64,000 nucleotides of DNA, taken from Gigaspora rosea. Its lineage: Eukaryota > Glomeromycota > Glomeromycetes > Diversisporales > Gigasporaceae. Below, piece by piece: positions 21,961 to 34,070 of this stretch; the stretch's first letter is position 1, and every line of letters starts with the position of its first letter. The position numbers and the translations under genes are program-made. Under the pieces are notes generated by a model. It did no database searches. It had not been told where the DNA came from and saw only the letters and a list, made by a program, of their open reading frames with translations. Where the stretch lies: positions 156,168-220,167 of the forward strand of contig QKWP01000760.1 in the NCBI GenBank assembly GCA_003550325.1, given 5' to 3'.

Positions 21961-22650
21961 AACAAAGACAGACATCAGCAAGCAACCTGGTAATCAGCTA
22001 CTAAAAAATCATATCTGATGTATTTGTTACATCCAGAAGAATTAGAAGAATTAGGCAATTCTAGTGAAAATAGTCTCGCTAATGATTCTAACGTTGTGCG
22101 CAATGAGATCAGCAAAACTATATATTGCTAAAATTCAAGAATTTAAAATTTAAATTAAGTTATCTATCTTTAGAATTCATTTTTTATTTTCTTTGGTATT
22201 GAAAAATCAGCTTCTATAAGTATTCATTATATTATTTATTAGCATTAGTTCTTAATTTGCAAAAAAAAGTTTATAGTATAGAAACTCAACTATCTACATT
22301 ATATTTAGGCAAAAAAAACTTAACTATTTTCCCTTGTAAAGATCCATTTTCTTTCTACAATTCTAGTTCAATTTTTTAATTTAATTAAAATTACTTGCAA
22401 TTTTTAATCCTTATTAATATTATATTTTGTAATAAACTTGTTAAATGGATATATCTATAAGTATATACATACTGAAAAAAAAAAGTTAAGATTACTGATA
22501 ATTTCTATGTAACATTATTATAGTATGATTGGTAAATGATGATTGCTGTACATATGATCTGAATTCTTAGATCATTGTAAGGATCAGCAAACTGGAAAAT
22601 GATCATTGTTGTTATGTGACCCAAAATTTCTGTGGTCGCCCTGGTGGATT

Positions 22651-23023
22651 TGATTAAGAGTATTTATCATTCTCAATCAATAGAGAATAGAGGTCTAAAC
22701 ATCCTTTTTTTTGTTATTAAAGAGATGCTCTTATTGGTCAAATATTTTTATTGCTCAAGTACTTTGCTCTTTTTATATTATCATTATCGTTATGATCTTT
22801 AAATTATTATTATATTATATCATATTTATATTAAAAATCTTCACTGCAAATAAAAAAGACATGTTTTGTTTTTTGTTGGTTTGTAATAAATTCTGAAAAA
22901 GAAGAAACAAAAATTGGAGGCATCATAGATTGTTTTATCCTTTTGTTGACCTGTTTTTTTTCATTTTTTTATTTCAATTTGTAAAATTAAATGGTAATAA
23001 TGAAAAAGTCATTTGCTCAAGCA
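22651..23023. other. Spacer between the MULE and the duplicated block
   Basis: AT-rich. A 61-codon frame at 22711 is hydrophobic and simple in composition, without any recognisable feature. No gene called. Confidence 0.5.
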
Positions 23024-23216
23024 TCAATCACTAGCTAATCACATTGAACATGCTACCTGAGAACACCTATAGACAGTTTAAATCATAAATTATTTAGGAT
23101 ATCGAAAAAAATTTAGATAGAAAAATTATTTTAGTGCGTCAAATATAATTTTAGAATGTCCAAAATATTTTTGAATTCCAAAATATTTATTTTCAAATAA
23201 TAAAAATTAAATAAAA

Positions 23217-23489
23217 TAAGGGAACTGTTATTTATTATAGCATTATAATAATAAATTACTAAAGTCCTATTGATCAAGGTATTAATCTATTAATATTTTT
23301 AGTATGTAAATATATATCCTCAATTACAAATTCTAAAGTAATCAATAATATAAATTAAGAAAATTTTTTGCTCATCTGGGCAAACAAAAAAATTTTCTTG
23401 ATTTATATTATTGATTACTTTAGAACTTGTAATTGTCAAGTTACTGGCTCTGGGGAGGCTATATTTATGTAATAAATGACCATTCCCTA
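23217..23489. mobile_element. MITE with TAAGGGAAC ends (copy 1)
   Basis: The left end TAAGGGAACTGTTATTTATT is mirrored by AATAAATGACCATTCCCTA on the right. The inner part folds tightly (AAGTAATCAATAATATAAAT against its complement, then AAGAAAATTTTTT against AAAAAAATTTTCTT). Probably a hAT-type MITE. Target duplication not clear in the AT-rich flanks. Confidence 0.75.
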
Positions 23490-23770
23490 ATATTTAACCT
23501 AATTTTTATATTAAATAAATATTTGCGAGTTTTTTATTGCAACTTTTACACTTTAGTATATTAAAAATCTATTCTTTTGAGCCTCAAAACCTGCATAATG
23601 CTTACATTTTGTATTGATATTAAAGACTAAGTGAATAAATGGAAAGTAAAATATTCATGTAATATTCATGTACAAGCAATATTATACTTTTAGAACTTTG
23701 TGTCAAACATATGGATTTATTATATTGTTATTTATTTATAACATTTTAATATAAGTTTATTGTTTATTTA

Positions 23771-24072
23771 CTACAAATTTTCTTTTACTCCTATATTATA
23801 CATATATTTTAATTCTAGTTCATTAATGCTTAACTCCAATTTCATTTTATACTCAAGTTCTAATTTATATTTTTCTAATTCTAAGTTTTTATTTTCTAAT
23901 TTGATATATTTTTGATGTTCAAATTTTTCATGCTCAATTGTAATTTCTCTTTTTCTAAATTATATTGTTGTTGTTTTGTTTTTGCAGATAATATTTTACT
24001 TTTACTAATAGTGTCATAGATTGAAATATACTATAAATTTCATCGTCTTCACTTAATTTACTACATTCTTTC
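23771..24072 (-). pseudogene. Coiled-coil protein remnant (copy 1)
   Basis: Read on the minus strand it gives SKLSEDDEIYSIFQSMT, then after a frameshift EHEKFEHQKYIKLENKNLEL followed by EKYKLELEYKMKLEL and a stop at 23771. The charged heptad-like pattern suggests the C-terminal coiled coil of a larger protein, of a kind often found behind DNA-binding domains. No start and no N-terminal domain are present. Confidence 0.45.
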
Positions 24073-25193
24073 ATTTTAATGAAAAACCAAGAACTTGAGA
24101 TTGAAAAAATGTAAGTGCATATATAAGTACTTGTGTACAGATGTATGTATCAGATATACATGCATATAAATTACTTTTTGCTTTCTTTTATATATTTATT
24201 AAGTAACTATCTAATTTTTGATGCAACTTGTGATCCAGTTTTTCACTTCATGAAATAAAAAGCAGCTTTAATATAAAATTGGTTTTTTTTTAAATTGATA
24301 ATCTTTTATATAATCAAAAAGATACACAAGTAGTGATTTTATAGTAGAATTAGACCAAAGCTTCTTATTATTAATATCTTCGGTATCACTAACTAAATCA
24401 ATAGTAAGAGACTTACTTTAGACTTAGTCAAATTAGAAAAAGATATAATAATAGGGATAAAGGTTTAATCATTGAAAATGAAGATAATATTTGAAATTAA
24501 AGGTTTAATAATAGGTGATAGAGTTTCGATAGAAAACATAGGTTCTATAATAGAAACTGAAAGTTTGAAAATAGGTATAATACAAGAATTGTAAATATTA
24601 TTAGAAGCAGATAAATACTTGTATACAAATTAACATCGGAAGTAATCTTATAAGAATAATGTAAATCATTATTTTTTCTTGATATACTTTAAAAATTGGT
24701 TTGCTTTGAGTGAGTTTCAAAGATTTAGGAATTATTTTTAAAAAAATTTTATATCTTAAAAAGACAAAATCAGGAATATATATAAAAAATATATATACTG
24801 CAGACAAATTAATAATACTTTTTATAGGTCTCACATAAAGCATAATGTGGAAGTTTGAAAATGGTTCAAGAATTCTCATCTTATCAGATCCAGTTTCTGA
24901 AAATTGATTATACAAATGATTAAAGTGATTAAAATACATATACAGATAGTTATTCCAGTTTTGTATATGTTAATCCAACAATTATGACAGATAGCTAAAG
25001 AGCATGATAATGATGAATGAATTATCAAAGTAACCAGAACAAGTTCTTTAATACTAAATTCAGTAAAGTGATTAATTTATATATAGTATATATATATATA
25101 TATATATTTTTCATTGTTGATATAAATACAAATAAACTGAGTTTATTACATAAGAAAACTAAAGCTTTAATAATATATAGAATAGTTTATTTT
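24073..25193. other. Unassigned DNA with one lone ORF (copy 1)
   Basis: A 112-codon minus-strand frame (24601-24939, MYFNHFNHLYNQ...) is rich in F, I and Y with two hydrophobic stretches, but has no recognisable domain and no gene structure around it. I do not call it a gene. An AT microsatellite (TA)n lies at 25083-25107. Confidence 0.4.
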
Positions 25194-25350
25194 CGTGTGC
25201 AAAAACATGGGTTAAAGGATTTCTGCATGTAAGTCATATTCATGTGCAAAAACATGGGTTAAGGTTTTCTGCCTGTAAGTCGCATTTGTACGCAAAAACA
25301 TGGGTTAAAGGTTCTTTGCCTATAAGTCGCATTCATGTGCAAAAATTTGT
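25194..25350. repeat. 47-bp tandem repeat, 3.4 copies (copy 1)
   Basis: Unit CATGTGCAAAAACATGGGTT then AAGG, TTCTGCCTGTAAGTCGCATT. Starts at 25194, 25241, 25287 and 25334. Confidence 0.92.
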
Positions 25351-25606
25351 TAAGTATTAATTGGTATCATAAATACAAAGAAAAATAATATTCCAGTATG
25401 ATCATTAAGTACGAATAAGGAAATTCCTAGCCTCGCTAATGAAGCGACAATATATTGTGCATACTATTAATAAGAAATATCCCTGATAAGGTCAGTCCAA
25501 AGAAATACATTTTCCTCATGTAGTTACAAGTTTGATGTGAACTTGTGTTACAGGAGAATATGACCAAATGGGTTTCTTTTTGATAATTAGTTAGCACATT
25601 GTTGTC

Positions 25607-26113
25607 ATAATATATTTATGTGTGGCACACATAAAATAGGTGTAGGCAAATGTCATGGACTAAAAGTGATCTTTTCAGAAAAATCTGGTGCAATAGGATC
25701 TGAAAATCACTTGCATAATGATCGACCTCTGGAACTTTTGACCATCACTATGGGCTTAGGGATCGTCAAAAGAAGATTCTAGCAAAACTGATGCAAGAAC
25801 CTTCTCGCAAGACTAGTGCCTCAAGAAAACAGGAAGGAAAAGAAAGATGTATTGCAAATCCTTAACAAAGTCCCTACTTTAGCATTAGTTTCTTAAATTC
25901 CTTAAGATAATTACCCCTAAGCCTTGTGAATTTGTTAAGAGACTAGAAGATATAAAAGCACTGAGTTTTCGCTGTTGTTAAAGGACATCCTACGGGATTC
26001 CAACCTTTAATTAATAATAATAATATTTAATAAACACCCTTGATAAACTCTCTTGATTAATAAAATTAATACCAAATCACCAACGTCACGCCTCTGGTGA
26101 ATTGCCTTCTAAC
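25607..26113 (+). repeat. Possible solo LTR (copy 1)
   Basis: GC-richer block with a TATA-like AGATATAAAAGC at about 25948, an AATAAA-like run at 26020-26070 and an end GCCTTCTAACA, which together resemble an LTR with promoter and poly(A) region. No matching second LTR and no target duplication could be found, and the start (TGTTGTC) is uncertain. Confidence 0.3.
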
Positions 26114-26484
26114 ATAAAATTTATATTTTTGTGTATAAACTATTAAACGTACAAATCACCCCGTAACAACATCACCCTAACCCTACAGCCTCTAACGTTA
26201 AGACCCTAACCCTAAATTTTTATCCCACGCACTTAGTTTATTTACAAAATCGGATTTCCTTTTTTTGGTTTGTATTACCCGCGCAAATAAGTAAAATGCA
26301 ATAGCATCAGCACAAACAAATACAATATATTTTAATCATTACTGTATCACCACAAGTCTGTAAGATTTTTAATTGAATTTTTACAGAAATATTTTCATTT
26401 TACAGTATGTGCATGCGTACATATATAGCTTATAATTTTTAATACTATAACTAAACCTATTATAACCAATATACAAGAAATTTT

Positions 26485-26638
26485 CCGTTCCTGGTTTTGG
26501 CGCAACCGCGTTGCGCAGTACCTTATTCATCGATCAAAATTGATGATCAGAGTATATTGTTTTAAGAGTTCAGGTAATCTAATCACGGGTTCCAGACCGG
26601 AGAAAAAAACTTTAATTTTTCGAGTGTAACAACGTGTC
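26485..26638. repeat. Dispersed GC-rich motif plus 110-bp dispersed repeat (copy 1)
   Basis: CCGTTCCTGGTTTTGGCGCA then ACCGCGTTGCGCAG recurs at 55795-55832 and, inverted, at 62372-62404. The adjoining 26527-26638 (ATCGATCAAAATTGATGATC, TTAAGAGTTCAGG, GGGTTCC, TTTCGAGTGTAACAACGT) recurs at 43524-43659. Family unknown; a SINE is possible. Confidence 0.7.
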
Positions 26639-28226
26639 AATATAAAATCGACGTAAATTCAAAAATGACGTGGATCATTCTCACTTAATTTCGTTTCATA
26701 ATATGATACTACGCCTGTACGTGCTATATCAAAGTAACACGAATATTAAGGTATGTTTACATAAGTACAAAAGCAGTATGTTACACTAGCACAGCCATTG
26801 GCATGTGAAACCAATCAAATGCAAGATTTTGATCACACCATCGGTTAACTCCGTTATGCTACGTTCCTGGTATGTAACTAGCAATTTTGTTTAAAATAGT
26901 GCTATTTTAGACGATACAAAAATCAAATAACTCTGATGTTAATATATGCAATGCTTTTATATAACAAATACATATTTATATAGGTACAGTCTATACATGC
27001 TATAGCTCAGTTTTGCAGTAATAAATGAGCAGAACAATAGTTTATCAATTTGCTTTTTTCTAAAAATCACCCTCGGATCATTATCATCATTATACAGATT
27101 TTAATTTTGAAGTCAGAATAAATCTATTTTTAGCAAAAAATAGCAGAGTGATGTAGTGACCATCTTGTAAATTATGCGTTCGGTATGCGTAAAATGTGCG
27201 ATTTGCCGTGATTAAAAATAAAAAGTGTGATTTAATATTTTTTACTTGATGAAAAAAAAGGCAATTTTATCTCAATAAAAAAAAAAAACCTGCAATTTTT
27301 TAAATACAGCACTCAACTAAAAATTTTGGTCCGTTTTATGATTTATATATTAATTTTTAAATACCGCGTTCAACTGCAAAATACTGATCTGTTTTATGTA
27401 ATTTTAAAATAACTACACTCAACTAAATAAAAACTGTTCCGTTTATGATTTATTCATTGTTAAAAAACGCTTTAATAAAATAAAAATATGTATTCATTTA
27501 ATCCAAGCGCTCTAGTGTTCAATGTAATATTTTTTTTGAACTCATTTCAAACCAAATTTTAATGCTTTATTTAGATTTTTATTAACACATTTCTTGCACT
27601 TTACATGCTATCGGTAATAAATTATTCATATTTTAACATAATACTAAAAATTTAATTTATTTTGCACTTTAACATACTACTAAAAATTAAATTATTCCAC
27701 TTTAACATACTACCAAAAATTAAATTATTTCCCACTTTAATATACTATCAAATATAAATTATATTTCGCATTTTCACATAACTATATTATCAGCTTATTC
27801 GGCTCTATTATTAATCGGTTTTTATAATAGTCAAATATACAGGCCAAATTAAGCTGATAAAATTCTTATTGATGTATAATTATGCGATTAGTTTAATCAC
27901 TAAATCACAATTTTCGTGTCCCTACACCTTATATTAGGCAATGCCAGACCTCTCATTTGTATCTAAATCTTGTAACCAAAATCTTATACTAGAAGATACA
28001 CGTTTTTATCACACAAGATCCTGTAATTTATTCTCGATATTGTTTATATACAGTATTTACTACTAAAAAGTTTATTAAAGATTATTTAGTTGGAACAACG
28101 GGAGTAAAGTTTATTTATCTCACAAGTATTGATATGTATATTTAATTTTACGAGCGAAGGCTAATTTTATATCCATTAAAGATGAAAAAGAATAATTTTA
28201 AATAAGTAAGAATTTAGAATTTGAAT
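26639..28226. other. Intergenic AT-rich DNA (copy 1)
   Basis: No gene recognised. Near 27640-27760 three degenerate copies of CACTTTAACATACTACTAAAAATTAAATTATT occur in tandem. Otherwise nothing that I can support. Confidence 0.5.
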
Positions 28227-28394
28227 TCACAGTTTTTTCCCAAAATGTCGTATCACCCGCACTGAAGTTTTATATTCTATGAGCTCAGCCCAAACTTTAT
28301 CAAGAATTTCATCATACTTTTCACTACTAATGCTTGTATATTCAAGAATAACGGATTTTATAAGTTTAAAAAGAATAATAAATTTTCTTGTAGC
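28227..28394 (-). pseudogene. Orphan copy of the last methyltransferase exon
   Basis: Identical to the terminal exon at 33795-33962 (ATRKFIILFKLIKSV... to the stop). Here the upstream five exons are missing because the duplicated block ends in the microsatellite of the preceding intron. Either a partial duplication or an assembly artefact. Confidence 0.85.
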
Positions 28395-28446
28395 CTACAA
28401 AATATTTACAAATTGATTACTTTTTGTTAAAAATAATAACTATAAA

Positions 28447-28462
28447 TTTATGAAGCTCAATA

Positions 28463-28498
<36 letters not shown>

Positions 28499-28591
28499 NG
28501 TGTGTGCATATTTTAACTATATTATTATCCATGCTATTAATTTTCAATATAAATAGTCTAATTAATAATGCTATAATGGTCGAGTATTATC
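28447..28591. other. Microsatellite, undetermined base and 92-bp spacer
   Basis: (TAA)n from about 28463 to 28498, N at 28499, then 92 bp (GTGTGTGCATATTTTAACTA...) not shared with the left flank of copy 1. The pattern is what a scaffold join between two overlapping contigs would leave. Confidence 0.7.
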
Positions 28592-28784
28592 TCAATCACT
28601 AGCTAATCACATTGAACATGCTACCTGAGAACACCTATAGACAGTTTAAATCATAAATTATTTAGGATATCGAAAAAAATTTAGATAGAAAAATTATTTT
28701 AGTGCGTCAAATATAATTTTAGAATGTCCAAAATATTTTTGAATTCCAAAATATTTATTTTCAAATAATAAAAATTAAATAAAA

Positions 28785-29057
28785 TAAGGGAACTGTTATT
28801 TATTATAGCATTATAATAATAAATTACTAAAGTCCTATTGATCAAGGTATTAATCTATTAATATTTTTAGTATGTAAATATATATCCTCAATTACAAATT
28901 CTAAAGTAATCAATAATATAAATTAAGAAAATTTTTTGCTCATCTGGGCAAACAAAAAAATTTTCTTGATTTATATTATTGATTACTTTAGAACTTGTAA
29001 TTGTCAAGTTACTGGCTCTGGGGAGGCTATATTTATGTAATAAATGACCATTCCCTA
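28785..29057. mobile_element. MITE with TAAGGGAAC ends (copy 2)
   Basis: Identical to 23217-23489. Confidence 0.75.
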
Positions 29058-29338
29058 ATATTTAACCTAATTTTTATATTAAATAAATATTTGCGAGTTT
29101 TTTATTGCAACTTTTACACTTTAGTATATTAAAAATCTATTCTTTTGAGCCTCAAAACCTGCATAATGCTTACATTTTGTATTGATATTAAAGACTAAGT
29201 GAATAAATGGAAAGTAAAATATTCATGTAATATTCATGTACAAGCAATATTATACTTTTAGAACTTTGTGTCAAACATATGGATTTATTATATTGTTATT
29301 TATTTATAACATTTTAATATAAGTTTATTGTTTATTTA

Positions 29339-29640
29339 CTACAAATTTTCTTTTACTCCTATATTATACATATATTTTAATTCTAGTTCATTAATGCTTA
29401 ACTCCAATTTCATTTTATACTCAAGTTCTAATTTATATTTTTCTAATTCTAAGTTTTTATTTTCTAATTTGATATATTTTTGATGTTCAAATTTTTCATG
29501 CTCAATTGTAATTTCTCTTTTTCTAAATTATATTGTTGTTGTTTTGTTTTTGCAGATAATATTTTACTTTTACTAATAGTGTCATAGATTGAAATATACT
29601 ATAAATTTCATCGTCTTCACTTAATTTACTACATTCTTTC
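29339..29640 (-). pseudogene. Coiled-coil protein remnant (copy 2)
   Basis: Identical to 23771-24072. Confidence 0.45.
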
Positions 29641-30761
29641 ATTTTAATGAAAAACCAAGAACTTGAGATTGAAAAAATGTAAGTGCATATATAAGTACTT
29701 GTGTACAGATGTATGTATCAGATATACATGCATATAAATTACTTTTTGCTTTCTTTTATATATTTATTAAGTAACTATCTAATTTTTGATGCAACTTGTG
29801 ATCCAGTTTTTCACTTCATGAAATAAAAAGCAGCTTTAATATAAAATTGGTTTTTTTTTAAATTGATAATCTTTTATATAATCAAAAAGATACACAAGTA
29901 GTGATTTTATAGTAGAATTAGACCAAAGCTTCTTATTATTAATATCTTCGGTATCACTAACTAAATCAATAGTAAGAGACTTACTTTAGACTTAGTCAAA
30001 TTAGAAAAAGATATAATAATAGGGATAAAGGTTTAATCATTGAAAATGAAGATAATATTTGAAATTAAAGGTTTAATAATAGGTGATAGAGTTTCGATAG
30101 AAAACATAGGTTCTATAATAGAAACTGAAAGTTTGAAAATAGGTATAATACAAGAATTGTAAATATTATTAGAAGCAGATAAATACTTGTATACAAATTA
30201 ACATCGGAAGTAATCTTATAAGAATAATGTAAATCATTATTTTTTCTTGATATACTTTAAAAATTGGTTTGCTTTGAGTGAGTTTCAAAGATTTAGGAAT
30301 TATTTTTAAAAAAATTTTATATCTTAAAAAGACAAAATCAGGAATATATATAAAAAATATATATACTGCAGACAAATTAATAATACTTTTTATAGGTCTC
30401 ACATAAAGCATAATGTGGAAGTTTGAAAATGGTTCAAGAATTCTCATCTTATCAGATCCAGTTTCTGAAAATTGATTATACAAATGATTAAAGTGATTAA
30501 AATACATATACAGATAGTTATTCCAGTTTTGTATATGTTAATCCAACAATTATGACAGATAGCTAAAGAGCATGATAATGATGAATGAATTATCAAAGTA
30601 ACCAGAACAAGTTCTTTAATACTAAATTCAGTAAAGTGATTAATTTATATATAGTATATATATATATATATATATTTTTCATTGTTGATATAAATACAAA
30701 TAAACTGAGTTTATTACATAAGAAAACTAAAGCTTTAATAATATATAGAATAGTTTATTTT

Positions 30762-30918
30762 CGTGTGCAAAAACATGGGTTAAAGGATTTCTGCATGTAA
30801 GTCATATTCATGTGCAAAAACATGGGTTAAGGTTTTCTGCCTGTAAGTCGCATTTGTACGCAAAAACATGGGTTAAAGGTTCTTTGCCTATAAGTCGCAT
30901 TCATGTGCAAAAATTTGT
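30762..30918. repeat. 47-bp tandem repeat (copy 2)
   Basis: Identical to 25194-25350, with the same number of units. Equal copy number in both blocks argues against an old duplication. Confidence 0.92.
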
Positions 30919-31174
30919 TAAGTATTAATTGGTATCATAAATACAAAGAAAAATAATATTCCAGTATGATCATTAAGTACGAATAAGGAAATTCCTAGCC
31001 TCGCTAATGAAGCGACAATATATTGTGCATACTATTAATAAGAAATATCCCTGATAAGGTCAGTCCAAAGAAATACATTTTCCTCATGTAGTTACAAGTT
31101 TGATGTGAACTTGTGTTACAGGAGAATATGACCAAATGGGTTTCTTTTTGATAATTAGTTAGCACATTGTTGTC

Positions 31175-31681
31175 ATAATATATTTATGTGTGGCACACAT
31201 AAAATAGGTGTAGGCAAATGTCATGGACTAAAAGTGATCTTTTCAGAAAAATCTGGTGCAATAGGATCTGAAAATCACTTGCATAATGATCGACCTCTGG
31301 AACTTTTGACCATCACTATGGGCTTAGGGATCGTCAAAAGAAGATTCTAGCAAAACTGATGCAAGAACCTTCTCGCAAGACTAGTGCCTCAAGAAAACAG
31401 GAAGGAAAAGAAAGATGTATTGCAAATCCTTAACAAAGTCCCTACTTTAGCATTAGTTTCTTAAATTCCTTAAGATAATTACCCCTAAGCCTTGTGAATT
31501 TGTTAAGAGACTAGAAGATATAAAAGCACTGAGTTTTCGCTGTTGTTAAAGGACATCCTACGGGATTCCAACCTTTAATTAATAATAATAATATTTAATA
31601 AACACCCTTGATAAACTCTCTTGATTAATAAAATTAATACCAAATCACCAACGTCACGCCTCTGGTGAATTGCCTTCTAAC
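31175..31681 (+). repeat. Possible solo LTR (copy 2)
   Basis: Identical to 25607-26113, with the same reservations. Confidence 0.3.
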
Positions 31682-32052
31682 ATAAAATTTATATTTTTGT
31701 GTATAAACTATTAAACGTACAAATCACCCCGTAACAACATCACCCTAACCCTACAGCCTCTAACGTTAAGACCCTAACCCTAAATTTTTATCCCACGCAC
31801 TTAGTTTATTTACAAAATCGGATTTCCTTTTTTTGGTTTGTATTACCCGCGCAAATAAGTAAAATGCAATAGCATCAGCACAAACAAATACAATATATTT
31901 TAATCATTACTGTATCACCACAAGTCTGTAAGATTTTTAATTGAATTTTTACAGAAATATTTTCATTTTACAGTATGTGCATGCGTACATATATAGCTTA
32001 TAATTTTTAATACTATAACTAAACCTATTATAACCAATATACAAGAAATTTT

Positions 32053-32206
32053 CCGTTCCTGGTTTTGGCGCAACCGCGTTGCGCAGTACCTTATTCATCG
32101 ATCAAAATTGATGATCAGAGTATATTGTTTTAAGAGTTCAGGTAATCTAATCACGGGTTCCAGACCGGAGAAAAAAACTTTAATTTTTCGAGTGTAACAA
32201 CGTGTC
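32053..32206. repeat. Dispersed motif and repeat (copy 2)
   Basis: Identical to 26485-26638. Confidence 0.7.
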
Positions 32207-33794
32207 AATATAAAATCGACGTAAATTCAAAAATGACGTGGATCATTCTCACTTAATTTCGTTTCATAATATGATACTACGCCTGTACGTGCTATATCAA
32301 AGTAACACGAATATTAAGGTATGTTTACATAAGTACAAAAGCAGTATGTTACACTAGCACAGCCATTGGCATGTGAAACCAATCAAATGCAAGATTTTGA
32401 TCACACCATCGGTTAACTCCGTTATGCTACGTTCCTGGTATGTAACTAGCAATTTTGTTTAAAATAGTGCTATTTTAGACGATACAAAAATCAAATAACT
32501 CTGATGTTAATATATGCAATGCTTTTATATAACAAATACATATTTATATAGGTACAGTCTATACATGCTATAGCTCAGTTTTGCAGTAATAAATGAGCAG
32601 AACAATAGTTTATCAATTTGCTTTTTTCTAAAAATCACCCTCGGATCATTATCATCATTATACAGATTTTAATTTTGAAGTCAGAATAAATCTATTTTTA
32701 GCAAAAAATAGCAGAGTGATGTAGTGACCATCTTGTAAATTATGCGTTCGGTATGCGTAAAATGTGCGATTTGCCGTGATTAAAAATAAAAAGTGTGATT
32801 TAATATTTTTTACTTGATGAAAAAAAAGGCAATTTTATCTCAATAAAAAAAAAAAACCTGCAATTTTTTAAATACAGCACTCAACTAAAAATTTTGGTCC
32901 GTTTTATGATTTATATATTAATTTTTAAATACCGCGTTCAACTGCAAAATACTGATCTGTTTTATGTAATTTTAAAATAACTACACTCAACTAAATAAAA
33001 ACTGTTCCGTTTATGATTTATTCATTGTTAAAAAACGCTTTAATAAAATAAAAATATGTATTCATTTAATCCAAGCGCTCTAGTGTTCAATGTAATATTT
33101 TTTTTGAACTCATTTCAAACCAAATTTTAATGCTTTATTTAGATTTTTATTAACACATTTCTTGCACTTTACATGCTATCGGTAATAAATTATTCATATT
33201 TTAACATAATACTAAAAATTTAATTTATTTTGCACTTTAACATACTACTAAAAATTAAATTATTCCACTTTAACATACTACCAAAAATTAAATTATTTCC
33301 CACTTTAATATACTATCAAATATAAATTATATTTCGCATTTTCACATAACTATATTATCAGCTTATTCGGCTCTATTATTAATCGGTTTTTATAATAGTC
33401 AAATATACAGGCCAAATTAAGCTGATAAAATTCTTATTGATGTATAATTATGCGATTAGTTTAATCACTAAATCACAATTTTCGTGTCCCTACACCTTAT
33501 ATTAGGCAATGCCAGACCTCTCATTTGTATCTAAATCTTGTAACCAAAATCTTATACTAGAAGATACACGTTTTTATCACACAAGATCCTGTAATTTATT
33601 CTCGATATTGTTTATATACAGTATTTACTACTAAAAAGTTTATTAAAGATTATTTAGTTGGAACAACGGGAGTAAAGTTTATTTATCTCACAAGTATTGA
33701 TATGTATATTTAATTTTACGAGCGAAGGCTAATTTTATATCCATTAAAGATGAAAAAGAATAATTTTAAATAAGTAAGAATTTAGAATTTGAAT

Positions 33795-34030
33795 TCACAG
33801 TTTTTTCCCAAAATGTCGTATCACCCGCACTGAAGTTTTATATTCTATGAGCTCAGCCCAAACTTTATCAAGAATTTCATCATACTTTTCACTACTAATG
33901 CTTGTATATTCAAGAATAACGGATTTTATAAGTTTAAAAAGAATAATAAATTTTCTTGTAGCCTACAAAATATTTACAAATTGATTACTTTTTGTTAAAA
34001 ATAATAACTATAAATTTATGAAGCTCAATA

Positions 34031-34070
<40 letters not shown>

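Larger units (their letters stand above)
17006..22650. mobile_element. Decayed MULE (Mutator-like) transposon
   Basis: A 5.6-kb element. About 95 bp at the left end (from AATCCATCAGGATGACCACA) are the inverted match of the right end (complement AATCCACCAGGGCGACCACA), continuing through GAAATTTTGG, TCACAT, GTCTGCTGA and AGAATTTAGATC. Long inverted ends and the transposase remnant inside fit MULEs. I could not find a clear 9-bp target duplication. Several stops and frameshifts make it non-autonomous now. Confidence 0.85.
23024..28498. repeat. 5.47-kb direct duplication, copy 1
   Basis: From TCAATCACTAGCTAATCACA to a (TAA)n microsatellite. Every stretch compared is identical to 28592-34066 at a constant offset of 5,568 bp. 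It ends at an undetermined base (28499). It includes the last methyltransferase exon without the rest of that gene, which makes an assembly overlap plausible. Confidence 0.95.
28592..34066. repeat. 5.47-kb direct duplication, copy 2
   Basis: Second copy, offset 5,568 bp from copy 1, also ending in the (TAA)n tract, here continuing into AAATTACCAATTCAGC and an intact methyltransferase gene. This copy is therefore the one with a natural right flank. Confidence 0.95.

Noticed and set aside
24601..24939. 112-codon minus-strand ORF, present in both duplicated copies
   Set aside because: Its two-fold presence reflects duplication of the block, not selection. Hydrophobic, no domain, no gene context.
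25607..26113. Confident solo LTR
   Set aside because: No target duplication and no second LTR; kept only as a low-confidence repeat.
26165..26215. CCCTAACCC-like words (also at 31733 and 15770-15870) suggesting telomeric DNA
   Set aside because: Only one or two hexamers in a row, irregularly spaced, within transposon-like DNA. Not a telomere array.
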